A DNA stretch of 9,402 nucleotides. It comes from an uncultured Phascolarctobacterium sp. GTDB taxonomy: Bacteria; Bacillota; Negativicutes; Acidaminococcales; Acidaminococcaceae. The notes beneath the pieces were generated by a model, which ran no database searches, was not told the DNA's origin, and saw only the letters and a list, made by a program, of their open reading frames with translations. Shown here in pieces: positions 1-5,803 of this stretch. The position numbers and the translations under genes were made by a program. Position 1 is the stretch's first letter; every line of letters starts with the position of its first letter. Location: positions 1 to 9,402 of the forward strand of contig USBV01000051.1 in the NCBI GenBank assembly GCA_900553055.1, read 5' to 3'.

Positions 1-623
1 TGCTGCCAGCCATCATTACTATTATTTAAAGCTTGTCTTATTGCCGTTGCGCTGGACATAGTGCCACTAATTTCCCGATCATTATAGCCGCTGTGCATTC
101 TTTTGATAAATAGAGGCTTGATGCTCGTTTTAGTTAAGGCCTTGGCATATTCCAAGGCCAGAATGTCATTGGGCTTGTCAAAGCTATTGCCCAAAACACT
201 GTTGCAGGCAACAGCATAGCTTTGGCCTTCGCTTAAGCGTTGTTTGATTTGGCTTTGGGCAGCGGGATGCATGATTTTATTTGCTAAAGCTTCAAAGTCT
301 AGCTCCGGCGACTCCACCCCGCAGGAAAGGGTAGTAACGCTGCCGGTAGCAGCGAGCAGCTGCACGCCACCGCTAGCGAAAAACTGGGCGCTGCGCAGGC
401 TAAAGGCCGTGGGTAGCTCCAGCACCAGCGCTGCGCCATTTTCCACCGCTAAACGTGCCCTAAGCCATTTGCTAAGGCAGGCAGGCTCGCCTCGCTGCAT
501 AAAGCTGGCGCTCATCACGACCACTATGGGTTGCCCTGTAAGGCGCTGGGCTTCGCGCAATTGATAGAGATGCCCGTTATGAAAGGGGTTATATTCGGCA
601 ATAATGCCGGTAGCAGTAATCAT
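1..623 (-). CDS. tmcAL: tRNA(Met) cytidine acetate ligase, N-terminal part
   Basis: This is the N-terminal 207 codons of a TmcAL (YlbM) protein. The reading frame is open to the window edge, so the C-terminal half lies outside. The family activates acetate with ATP and acetylates the wobble cytidine (C34) of elongator tRNA-Met in the cytoplasm. The translation begins MITATGIIAEYNPFHNGH, with the HxGH nucleotidyl-transferase motif at residues 15-18. The family block MSASFMQRGEPA is at 37-48, where a Gly is usual at residue 39 and is Ala here. ELP is at 69-71, KPNDIL at 150-155 and SSATAIR at 190-196. The ATG start is preceded by GAGGAAG about 8 nt upstream on the minus strand. It is transcribed divergently from ackA. 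Bacillus homologues lie beside yceD and rpmF, so the neighbourhood supports the call. Function is inferred from motifs. Confidence 0.93.
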   Translation of the reverse strand, partial: MITATGIIAEYNPFHNGHLYQLREAQRLTGQPIVVVMSASFMQRGEPACLSKWLRARLAVENGAALVLELPTAFSLRSAQFFASGGVQLLAATGSVTTLSCGVESPELDFEALANKIMHPAAQSQIKQRLSEGQSYAVACNSVLGNSFDKPNDILALEYAKALTKTSIKPLFIKRMHSGYNDREISGTMSSATAIRQALNNSNDGWQ

Positions 624-648
624 TTTTGTGCTTCCTCATAGGTTATTT

Positions 649-669
649 TTAGTACCTTAAAAGGTCTAA
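649..669. promoter_or_regulatory. FapR-like inverted repeat in the tmcAL leader
   Basis: Half-site TTAGTACC (649-656) is followed by an imperfect mirror half, AGGTCTAA (662-669), with ACCTT/AAGGT arms around a 2-nt centre. The 8-mer TTAGTACC is identical to the reverse complement of GGTACTAA in the operator before fapR. It lies between the predicted tmcAL start point and the tmcAL ATG. The two halves do not have the spacing of the fapR site, so FapR binding is uncertain. Confidence 0.3.
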
Positions 670-711
670 ACAGGCCTGTAGGTAATAAATATACTTAACT
701 TATACAGGCTA

Positions 712-740
712 ATTATATCACAAACTCGTGTATACATAAA
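712..740 (-). promoter_or_regulatory. Probable extended -10 promoter for tmcAL
   Basis: On the minus strand, TGATATAAT (720 down to 712) is a perfect extended -10 element (TGn followed by TATAAT at 717-712). A weak -35 (TTTATG, 740-735) lies 17 bp upstream. The start point would be near 705, giving a leader of about 80 nt before the tmcAL ATG. The extended -10 makes up for the poor -35. The position is predicted from sequence only. Confidence 0.6.
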
Positions 741-776
741 ATATTCACTATTATTTTTCTTTTAAATGGTGTATAC
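728..776 (+). repeat. Direct repeat GTGTATAC in ackA promoter region
   Basis: GTGTATAC occurs at 728-735 and again at 769-776, 41 bp apart, close to four helical turns. Each copy contains the palindrome GTATAC. The second copy overlaps TATACT (772-777), the best -10 candidate for ackA. No good -35 is present at normal spacing, so the ackA promoter may need an activator. This is a low-confidence promoter assignment. Confidence 0.35.
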
Positions 777-792
777 TAATACTATAAATTTG

Positions 793-813
793 CTTCGGTA
801 ATGAGTGCCGAAG
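793..813 (+). promoter_or_regulatory. Hairpin in ackA leader
   Basis: CTTCGG (793-798) pairs with CCGAAG (808-813), and two more pairs inside (one a G-U wobble) leave a 5-nt loop. A second small self-complementary element, CAGCCAAGGCTG, follows at 822-833. No U-tract follows either element, so neither is a terminator. They would lie in the 5' leader of ackA mRNA and could stabilise it. I do not recognise a known riboswitch class here. Confidence 0.4.
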
Positions 814-862
814 AGTAAAAGCAGCCAAGGCTGTATAAGTGTAGCTTACTAGGAGGCTTATT

Positions 863-2071
863 GTGATTGTATTCGTTGTAAACTGCGGTAGCTCTTCCAT
901 CAAATATCAATTGATAAATATGGAAGGCGAAAAGGTTATGGCCAAGGGCCTTGTAGAGCGCATTGGCATGGAGGGGTCCACCTTAAAGCACACGCCTGTG
1001 GGAAAGTATACCATCGACTTGAAGGAAGATATACCGGACCACGTTGTAGGCATTAAAATGGTCCTCAAGGCCTTAACTCATAAGGAATACGGCGTAATAA
1101 AGGATATGTCAGAGATAGATGCGGTGGGCCATCGTGTAGTGCACGGCGGTGAACGCTTTGCCGATAGTGTGCTGATTACGGGCGAGGTATTGCAGGGCAT
1201 CAAGGCTTGCTGCGAAATCGCACCCTTGCACAATCCTCCCAACCTGTTTGGCATTGAAGCTTGCATGGAAATTATGAAGGGCGTGCCCCAGGTGGCTGTG
1301 TTCGATACTGCCTTTCATCAAACTATGCCCAAGGTAGCTTATTTATATGGCCTGCCCTACGAGCTGTATGTAAAATACGGCCTGCGTCGCTATGGCTTCC
1401 ATGGCACCTCTCACAAATATGTGGCCCAGCGTGCAGCGGAGCTGATGGGCGAGCATATGTCGGATTTGCGCATTATTAGCTGTCATTTGGGCAATGGTGC
1501 CAGCATCACGGCTATTAAATATGGTAAATCCATCGACACCAGCATGGGTTATACACCGCTAGAGGGCTTGATTATGGGCACCCGCAGCGGCGAGATCGAT
1601 CCGGCCATCATCCCCTTTTTGATGGAGAAGGAGAATATGACGGCGCAACAGATTGACGATTATTTGAACCGCCGCAGCGGTATTTTGGGCATTAGCGGCC
1701 TGTCGAGCGACTTCCGCGATTTGGAAAGCGCTGCCAACCGCGGTGACGATCGCAGTCAGCTGGCGATAGACGTTTTTGCGTACAAGGTTAAAAAATATAT
1801 TGGCGGCTATGTGGCAGCGATGGGCGGCGTGGATGCGATTGTCTTCACCGCTGGCTTGGGCGAAAATTCTCCCTTTATGCGTGACAAAATTTGCAACGGC
1901 TTGGAATATTTAGGCACGCGCATTGACCCCGATTTGAATAAGGTACGCGGCAAGGAAAGAGAAATTAGCGTGCGCCGCGCAAGGGTAAAGATTTTTGTTA
2001 TTCCGACGAATGAGGAATTGGTGATTGCGCGCGATACTTACAATATTTGCCGCCGCATTATTAAGCTTTAA
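863..2071 (+). CDS. ackA: Acetate kinase
   Basis: Acetate kinase interconverts acetate plus ATP with acetyl phosphate plus ADP in the cytoplasm. The protein has 402 aa, the usual family length. All key residues known from the Methanosarcina enzyme fall at the same numbers: N7 (VNCGSSS), R91 (HRVVHGGE), H123, D148 (VFDTAFHQ), H180 (FHGTSHKY), R241 (GTRSGEIDP) and E384 (TNEE). The start is GTG at 863, with AGGAGG at 851-856 and a 6-nt gap; no ATG is suitably placed. Phosphotransacetylase (pta), often adjacent, is not in this window. No convincing intrinsic terminator follows the gene; only a small AGCTT/AAGCT hairpin at 2064-2077 is present. It is divergent from tmcAL, which also uses acetate. 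The identification is very secure. Confidence 0.98.
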   Translation: MIVFVVNCGSSSIKYQLINMEGEKVMAKGLVERIGMEGSTLKHTPVGKYTIDLKEDIPDHVVGIKMVLKALTHKEYGVIKDMSEIDAVGHRVVHGGERFADSVLITGEVLQGIKACCEIAPLHNPPNLFGIEACMEIMKGVPQVAVFDTAFHQTMPKVAYLYGLPYELYVKYGLRRYGFHGTSHKYVAQRAAELMGEHMSDLRIISCHLGNGASITAIKYGKSIDTSMGYTPLEGLIMGTRSGEIDPAIIPFLMEKENMTAQQIDDYLNRRSGILGISGLSSDFRDLESAANRGDDRSQLAIDVFAYKVKKYIGGYVAAMGGVDAIVFTAGLGENSPFMRDKICNGLEYLGTRIDPDLNKVRGKEREISVRRARVKIFVIPTNEELVIARDTYNICRRIIKL

Positions 2072-2127
2072 AAAGCTGTCTAGTGTAAAATTTGTTATAG
2101 ATTTTTTGCTTAAAACGTAGGTTTTTC

Positions 2128-2156
2128 TTGACAAAGAGCCTCAAGACCATTATAAT
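2128..2156 (+). promoter_or_regulatory. Perfect-consensus sigma-A promoter for yceD-rpmF
   Basis: TTGACA (2128-2133) and TATAAT (2151-2156) are separated by exactly 17 bp, matching the vegetative consensus at all 12 positions. The expected start point is near 2163, giving a leader of only about 12 nt before the yceD ATG. The strength fits a ribosomal-protein operon. Confidence 0.9.
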
Positions 2157-2174
2157 TGTAACGATTGGTGAAAT

Positions 2175-2678
2175 ATGATTAAGATAAATGTCGCACAAAT
2201 CAAGAAAAGACTGGTTGGAGAAAAGCCCCTTGCTTTCGAGCTGGAGCCCGCTGAGCTGGAGATTAGCCCTGAGGAAATGGGTATAATCGGTACAGTAAAG
2301 CTGGTGGGCAGTATGAGCAATGCCGGTGATGTTTTACTTTTGCAGGCTAACATGGAATGCCAGGTGCAGCGCACCTGTGGCCGTTGCCTGAAGGAGTTTG
2401 TGGGCGTCACTAAGGCAGAGGTGGTGGAGAAATTCTATCCGGCCAGTGCTGATAATATTGAAAATGATGCTTTTGTTTACGATTCGGATGTTATCGACAT
2501 AACAGAACCGCTTCGTGAAGGGCTGCTGCTTGCAGAGCCCATGCAGGCTCTGTGTAAACCAGACTGCCGGGGGTTGTGTCCTGTTTGTGGCGCTGATCTT
2601 AACGATGGCGACTGCGGCTGTGACAGACTTACCGTCGATCCAAGGCTAGCGGCATTGAAGCAATTCATCAAAAATTAA
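2175..2678 (+). CDS. yceD: DUF177 (YceD-family) protein
   Basis: This 167-aa protein belongs to the DUF177/YceD family, which is almost always encoded directly before rpmF. Its plant and E. coli relatives are linked to 23S rRNA accumulation, but the biochemical role is not settled. A CGRCL motif holds C68 and C71. The C-terminal half holds a Cys-rich block (C127, C131, C135, C138, C147, C149; core LCPVCGADL) typical of Bacillota members and likely to bind metal, probably zinc. The ATG at 2175 has only a weak GGTG element 4 nt upstream. Because transcription probably starts near 2163, initiation occurs on a very short leader. rpmF follows after 35 nt in the same operon. Family assignment is secure; molecular function is not. 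Confidence 0.92.
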   Translation: MIKINVAQIKKRLVGEKPLAFELEPAELEISPEEMGIIGTVKLVGSMSNAGDVLLLQANMECQVQRTCGRCLKEFVGVTKAEVVEKFYPASADNIENDAFVYDSDVIDITEPLREGLLLAEPMQALCKPDCRGLCPVCGADLNDGDCGCDRLTVDPRLAALKQFIKN

Positions 2679-2713
2679 ATTCACTTCATAGCACTGAGGA
2701 GGTGTGTTGAGAA

Positions 2714-2893
2714 ATGGCAGTACCTAAGAGAAAAATGTCCAAGGCTCGTCGTGACAGACGTCGTGCTAACTGGAAATTGAGCGTTCCTGGCATGGTTGAA
2801 TGCCCGCAATGTCATGAATTGAAAATGCCCCATCGCGTTTGCACTGAATGCGGTTACTATGATGGCAAACAAGTCATTGCTGTTGCTGAATAA
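2714..2893 (+). CDS. rpmF: 50S ribosomal protein L32 (zinc-ribbon form)
   Basis: This short gene encodes 59 aa beginning [17 protein letters not shown], the hallmark N-terminus of L32, a protein of the large ribosomal subunit. Four cysteines form a zinc ribbon: C30 and C33 (CPQC) and C43 and C46 (CTEC), so this is the zinc-binding (C+) form. The ATG at 2714 is preceded by AGGAGGTG (2697-2704), a near-perfect ribosome binding site with a 9-nt gap. It is the second gene of the yceD operon and is followed by a strong intrinsic terminator. The yceD-rpmF-plsX-fab order is conserved across many bacteria, tying ribosome production to membrane lipid synthesis. Confidence 0.98.
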   Translation: MAVPKRKMSKARRDRRRANWKLSVPGMVECPQCHELKMPHRVCTECGYYDGKQVIAVAE

Positions 2894-2905
2894 TTAAAGC
2901 TTACT

Positions 2906-2939
2906 AAAGCCTCTGGAGAGTAATCTCCGGGGGCTTTTT
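2906..2939 (+). terminator. Intrinsic terminator after rpmF
   Basis: AGCCTCTGGAGA (2908-2919) pairs with TCTCCGGGGGCT (2924-2935) around a GTAA loop. This gives 12 pairs including two G-U wobbles, extendable by two A-T pairs. A run of five T residues (2935-2939) follows. It should end the yceD-rpmF transcript and separate it from the fapR operon. Positions 2940-3061 downstream hold no gene I can support, only AT-rich sequence with a weak TCCCTT/AAGGGA inverted repeat. Confidence 0.93.
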
Positions 2940-3061
2940 GCGTTCCCTTAGCAAGAAACCTCGCTTTTCAAAGGGAGGGGGAGCACGAAGTGGTGGAGAA
3001 ATTCTTTTAATTAATCAAGTAAAAAAATCTTCGCCAAATTGTGAAATCTCACTAAAAACAC

Positions 3062-3090
3062 TTGCCAAATACCCCGTCTCATTTTATAAT
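3062..3090 (+). promoter_or_regulatory. Sigma-A promoter of the fapR-fab operon
   Basis: TTGCCA (3062-3067, five of six consensus bases) and TATAAT (3085-3090, perfect) are 17 bp apart. The expected start point is near 3097, leaving a leader of about 37 nt before fapR. A FapR-type operator begins a few bases downstream of the start point. Confidence 0.88.
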
Positions 3091-3101
3091 AAAAACAGAT
3101 A

Positions 3102-3118
3102 TTATGAGCTGGTACTAA
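3102..3118. promoter_or_regulatory. Probable FapR operator (Fap box)
   Basis: TTATGAGCTGGTACTAA is a 17-bp imperfect inverted repeat with TTA/TAA ends. Its right half, GGTACTAA, matches the half-site I recall for Bacillus FapR operators. It spans about +5 to +22 of the predicted transcript, a position that would block transcription when FapR is bound. FapR would be released by malonyl-CoA, so fapR would be autoregulated. The match to the Bacillus consensus is from memory. Confidence 0.72.
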
Positions 3119-3133
3119 AAAGCGGGTGAAGTG

Positions 3134-3721
3134 ATGAATTCTTCGAAAAAGTTAATACGTCACAAGAGCTTAAAGAAGCTGCTGAAGGATAATCCCTTCT
3201 GCACTGATGAGCAGCTGGCGCAGCTGCTAAACGTCAGCGTACAAACCATCCGTTTGGACCGAGTTACGCTGGGGATTCCGGAGCTGCGGGCCAGAACACG
3301 TACCATGGCTGAGGATGCCCAAACCAAGGTGCGCGCCATCGATAAAAAAGATATTGTGGGCGAGCTCTTGGACCTGGAATTAAATAAGGTGGGTATATCT
3401 ACTTTAAAAATATCCAACGATATGGTGCTGGAAAAAACCGGTATTGCGCGAGGCTACTATATGTTTGCCATGGCCAATACCTTGGCGCTGGCAGTGGTGG
3501 ATGCCGAAAAGGCACTCACTGCAGTGGGCAACGTGAAGTATAAGGTGCCTGTGAGCGCTGGTGCTACCCTGGTGGCCAAGGCGGTTGTCACCCATAAGCG
3601 GATGGATAAATACTATATTTTTGTAAGTATAAAAAATAATAATGAGGAAGTATTCCGCGCGAAGTTCATAATTGTTTCCATGGACAAGCGCGCCAAGCAT
3701 GAAAGGGAGCAGGAAGCATGA
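3134..3721 (+). CDS. fapR: Transcription factor FapR (malonyl-CoA-sensing repressor)
   Basis: FapR represses fatty-acid and phospholipid synthesis genes and is released by malonyl-CoA. The 195-aa protein has an N-terminal helix-turn-helix (about residues 24-45, with TDEQLAQLLNVSVQTIRLDR) followed by the LGIPELRAR linker and a C-terminal hot-dog domain. In that domain ARG at 105-107 and N115 (MANTLA) align with the ligand-contacting R106 and N115 of the Bacillus protein; ALTAVGNVKYKVPV and VAKAVV follow. ATG at 3134 is preferred over an adjacent in-frame GTG at 3131 because GGGTGA (3124-3129) leaves 4 nt to the ATG but only 1 to the GTG. The stop overlaps the plsX start by 4 nt (ATGA), suggesting translational coupling. 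Its own promoter carries the likely operator. Confidence 0.95.
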   Translation: MNSSKKLIRHKSLKKLLKDNPFCTDEQLAQLLNVSVQTIRLDRVTLGIPELRARTRTMAEDAQTKVRAIDKKDIVGELLDLELNKVGISTLKISNDMVLEKTGIARGYYMFAMANTLALAVVDAEKALTAVGNVKYKVPVSAGATLVAKAVVTHKRMDKYYIFVSIKNNNEEVFRAKFIIVSMDKRAKHEREQEA

Positions 3722-4740
3722 AAATCGCAGTAGACGTTATGGGCACCGATTATGGTCCCAAGGAGCTGGTTTTAGGCGCTGTAAATGCGGTTAAAGCCTA
3801 TGGCTGTGAAACGGTACTGGTGGGTGATGAGAAGGTTATCAAGGAGCTGCTGGTAAAATACCATGCAGACAAGGATGAAAGAATTACTATTCATCATGCC
3901 AGCGAGGTTATCGAGATGTACGAGCATCCTGCCATCGCTGTTAAGTCTAAAAAAGATGCTTCCATCGTGGTGGCTGCAAGACTGTTGCGCAATAAGGAGT
4001 GCAATGCTTTGGTATCATCCGGTAGTACGGGTGCTGCTGTAGCAGCAGCTCTTTTTGGCGTAGGGCGCATTAAGGGTGTGGAGCGTCCGGCCATTGCCAC
4101 TCCTATTCCCAGCCTGACCGGCACTACTGTAGTGCTGGATAGTGGTGCTAAGGTAGATGCCAAGCCTGAGCATATGGCCCAAAGCGCTATCATGGGCACG
4201 GTTTATGCAGAAAAAATTCTTAAAATTTCTTCGCCGCGGGTAGGACTTTTGAACATCGGTGAAGAAGAAACTAAGGGTAACGAACAAGCTCTGGCAACCT
4301 ATCCTTTGCTGAAAAAGGAAAAGACCATCAAGTTCATTGGTAATGTGGAGGGTCGTGATATTAACAAGGGCACTGTGGACGTAGTAGTTTGCGATGGCTT
4401 TGTAGGTAATGTGGTGCTGAAGTTTGGTGAGGGCTTGGCAAACGCCATTATGACTCTCGTGAAGGAAGCCATTATGAATGGTGGCGTTTTAGCTAAGCTT
4501 GGCGGCCTTCTGATCAAACCGGCACTCAAAAGTCTCAAAAAGCGTCTGGACCCGGCGGAATACGGCGGTGCTTTGCTTTTAGGCATTCGCGCTCCTTTTA
4601 TAATTTGCCATGGCAGCTCCAAGGCCAAGGCGATTACCAATGCAATTCGTGTGGCAATGGACTTTGCCGAGCAGGATGTAGTCAGCATTATTGCCCAGCG
4701 CATTGCTGAATCAAAAAGAAACGAGGAAATAGATAAATGA
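3718..4740 (+). CDS. plsX: Phosphate acyltransferase PlsX
   Basis: PlsX moves the acyl chain from acyl-ACP to inorganic phosphate, making acyl phosphate for PlsY in phospholipid synthesis; it acts at the inner face of the membrane. The 340-aa length is normal. Family blocks are the N-terminal DVMGTDYGPKELV (usually DAMGGDxxP), EHPAIAVKSKKDASIVVAA, the glycine-rich SSGSTGAAVAA, GRIKGVERPAI, NIGEEETKG, FIGNVEGRDI, DGFVGNVVLK and, near the end, EYGGALLLGI and CHGSSKAKAITNAI. No membrane segment is evident, as expected for a peripheral enzyme. It overlaps fapR and fabH by 4 nt at each end (ATGA), so the three are likely coupled in translation. A purine-rich GGGAGCAGGAAG lies just before its ATG. 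Confidence 0.97.
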   Translation: MKIAVDVMGTDYGPKELVLGAVNAVKAYGCETVLVGDEKVIKELLVKYHADKDERITIHHASEVIEMYEHPAIAVKSKKDASIVVAARLLRNKECNALVSSGSTGAAVAAALFGVGRIKGVERPAIATPIPSLTGTTVVLDSGAKVDAKPEHMAQSAIMGTVYAEKILKISSPRVGLLNIGEEETKGNEQALATYPLLKKEKTIKFIGNVEGRDINKGTVDVVVCDGFVGNVVLKFGEGLANAIMTLVKEAIMNGGVLAKLGGLLIKPALKSLKKRLDPAEYGGALLLGIRAPFIICHGSSKAKAITNAIRVAMDFAEQDVVSIIAQRIAESKRNEEIDK

Positions 4741-5726
4741 CAAGAGCAGTTGGTATTTTAGGCGTGGGACATTATGTTCCTGAAAAAACTCTGACTAATT
4801 TTGATTTGGAAAAAATGGTTGATACCAGTGATGAATGGATCACTGAACGCACCGGTATTAAACAAAGACATATTGCTGCTCCGGAAGAAGCAACCAGCGA
4901 TTTGGCTTACAATGCAGCTGTAAAGGCTTTGGAGGATGCCAAGGTATCCCCGGAGGAAATTGATTTGGTCATCGTAGGAACTGCTTCCTCCGACCACATT
5001 TTCCCTTCCACTGCCTGCTTAGTGCAAGCTCGCTTGGGCGCTAAGAACGCAGCTGCCTTTGATTTGGCAGCAGGTTGCAGCGGCTTTGTGTACAGCCTGG
5101 CAGTGGCTAGCCAAATGGCAAAAACTGGCCTGTATAATAAAATTTTGATTATTGGTGCGGAGACCTTGTCTCGCATTATGAACTGGAAGGATAGAAACAC
5201 CTGCGTACTCTTCGGCGATGGCGCTGGTGCAGCAGTAGTGGGCGAGGTTGAAGAGGGCTACGGCGTGCTGGGCATCGATATGGGTGCTGATGGCAACGGT
5301 GGCAAGCATTTGTTCCAGCCCGCAGGCGGCAGCCGTAAGCCGGCCAGCCCCGAAACCGTGGCTAATAACGAGCACACCATTCATATGAATGGCACCGAGG
5401 TCTTTAAATTTGCCATCCAAATTATGGGTAAAACTGCGAAGAAGGCCTTGGCAAACGCAGGCATGAAGCCGGAAGAGCTGGATATGCTCTTCCCGCATCA
5501 GGCTAATCTGCGCATCATCACCAGCGCTGCGAAGCGTTTGAAGCTGCCTATGGAAAAGGTATGGGTGAATGTGGATAAGTATGCCAACACCTCCGCTGCC
5601 TCTATTCCTATCGCTCTGTGCGAGGCACAGGCTGCAGGCAAGCTGAAGAAGGGTGATAACATTATCCTGGATGGCTTTGGCGCAGGTCTCACCTGGGCTG
5701 CCATTGTACTGAAGTGGAGCAAATAA
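4737..5726 (+). CDS. fabH: Beta-ketoacyl-ACP synthase III
   Basis: FabH condenses acetyl-CoA (or another short acyl-CoA) with malonyl-ACP to begin each fatty acid. The 329-aa protein has the typical DEWITERTGI block near residues 32-41. The catalytic triad is complete: C114 (AAGCSGF), H254 (FPHQANLRI) and N284 (ANTSAASIP). FGDGAGAAVV is at 159-168 and a glycine-rich GFGAG lies near the C-terminus. The start ATG overlaps the plsX stop by 4 nt, with GAGGA (4723-4727) 9 nt upstream. Primer choice (straight or branched) cannot be read from the sequence. A 77-nt gap follows before fabD, longer than the other junctions up to here. Confidence 0.98.
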   Translation: MTRAVGILGVGHYVPEKTLTNFDLEKMVDTSDEWITERTGIKQRHIAAPEEATSDLAYNAAVKALEDAKVSPEEIDLVIVGTASSDHIFPSTACLVQARLGAKNAAAFDLAAGCSGFVYSLAVASQMAKTGLYNKILIIGAETLSRIMNWKDRNTCVLFGDGAGAAVVGEVEEGYGVLGIDMGADGNGGKHLFQPAGGSRKPASPETVANNEHTIHMNGTEVFKFAIQIMGKTAKKALANAGMKPEELDMLFPHQANLRIITSAAKRLKLPMEKVWVNVDKYANTSAASIPIALCEAQAAGKLKKGDNIILDGFGAGLTWAAIVLKWSK

Positions 5727-5777
5727 GATTTTTAAGAAAAAATGCATTTGACTATAGAAGGTTTTGTAATTAGCGAG

Positions 5778-5783
5778 TATAAT
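5778..5783 (+). promoter_or_regulatory. Possible internal -10 element before fabD
   Basis: TATAAT (5778-5783) is a perfect -10 match in the fabH-fabD gap. The best -35 match, TTGACT (5748-5753), is 24 bp away, which is too far, and the bases at 17 bp spacing (TAGAAG) are poor. The heptamer TAATTAG is repeated at 5767-5773 and 5780-5786. A weak or activator-dependent internal promoter is possible. Confidence 0.3.
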
Positions 5784-5803
5784 TAGAAAGAGAGGTTTTT
5801 CCC

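Larger units (their letters stand above)
698..840. repeat. 10-bp inverted repeat bracketing the divergent promoters
   Basis: ACTTATACAG (698-707) and its exact reverse complement CTGTATAAGT (831-840) flank the tmcAL/ackA promoter region. A further related copy, GCCTGTA, is at 674-680, opposite TACAGGC at 703-709. The left arm lies at the predicted tmcAL start point and the right arm lies 10 nt before the ackA ribosome binding site. It may be a pair of regulator sites; no factor is recognised. Confidence 0.45.

Noticed and set aside
244..564. 106-codon plus-strand open frame
   Set aside because: It lies wholly antisense to tmcAL, whose translation matches the TmcAL family across this stretch. 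The plus-strand product has no recognisable motif and no ribosome binding site.
2064..2077. AGCTT/AAGCT hairpin after ackA as a terminator
   Set aside because: The stem is only 5 bp, A/T-rich and lacks a T-run directly after it. ackA transcription may run on toward yceD.
3033..3070. GCCAAAT direct repeat (3033-3039 and 3064-3070) at the fapR promoter
   Set aside because: It is only 7 bp, in AT-rich sequence, and the second copy overlaps the -35. Chance is a sufficient explanation.
2938..3129. 63-codon open frame between rpmF and fapR
   Set aside because: It begins inside the rpmF terminator, runs through the fapR promoter and operator, has no ribosome binding site and resembles nothing.
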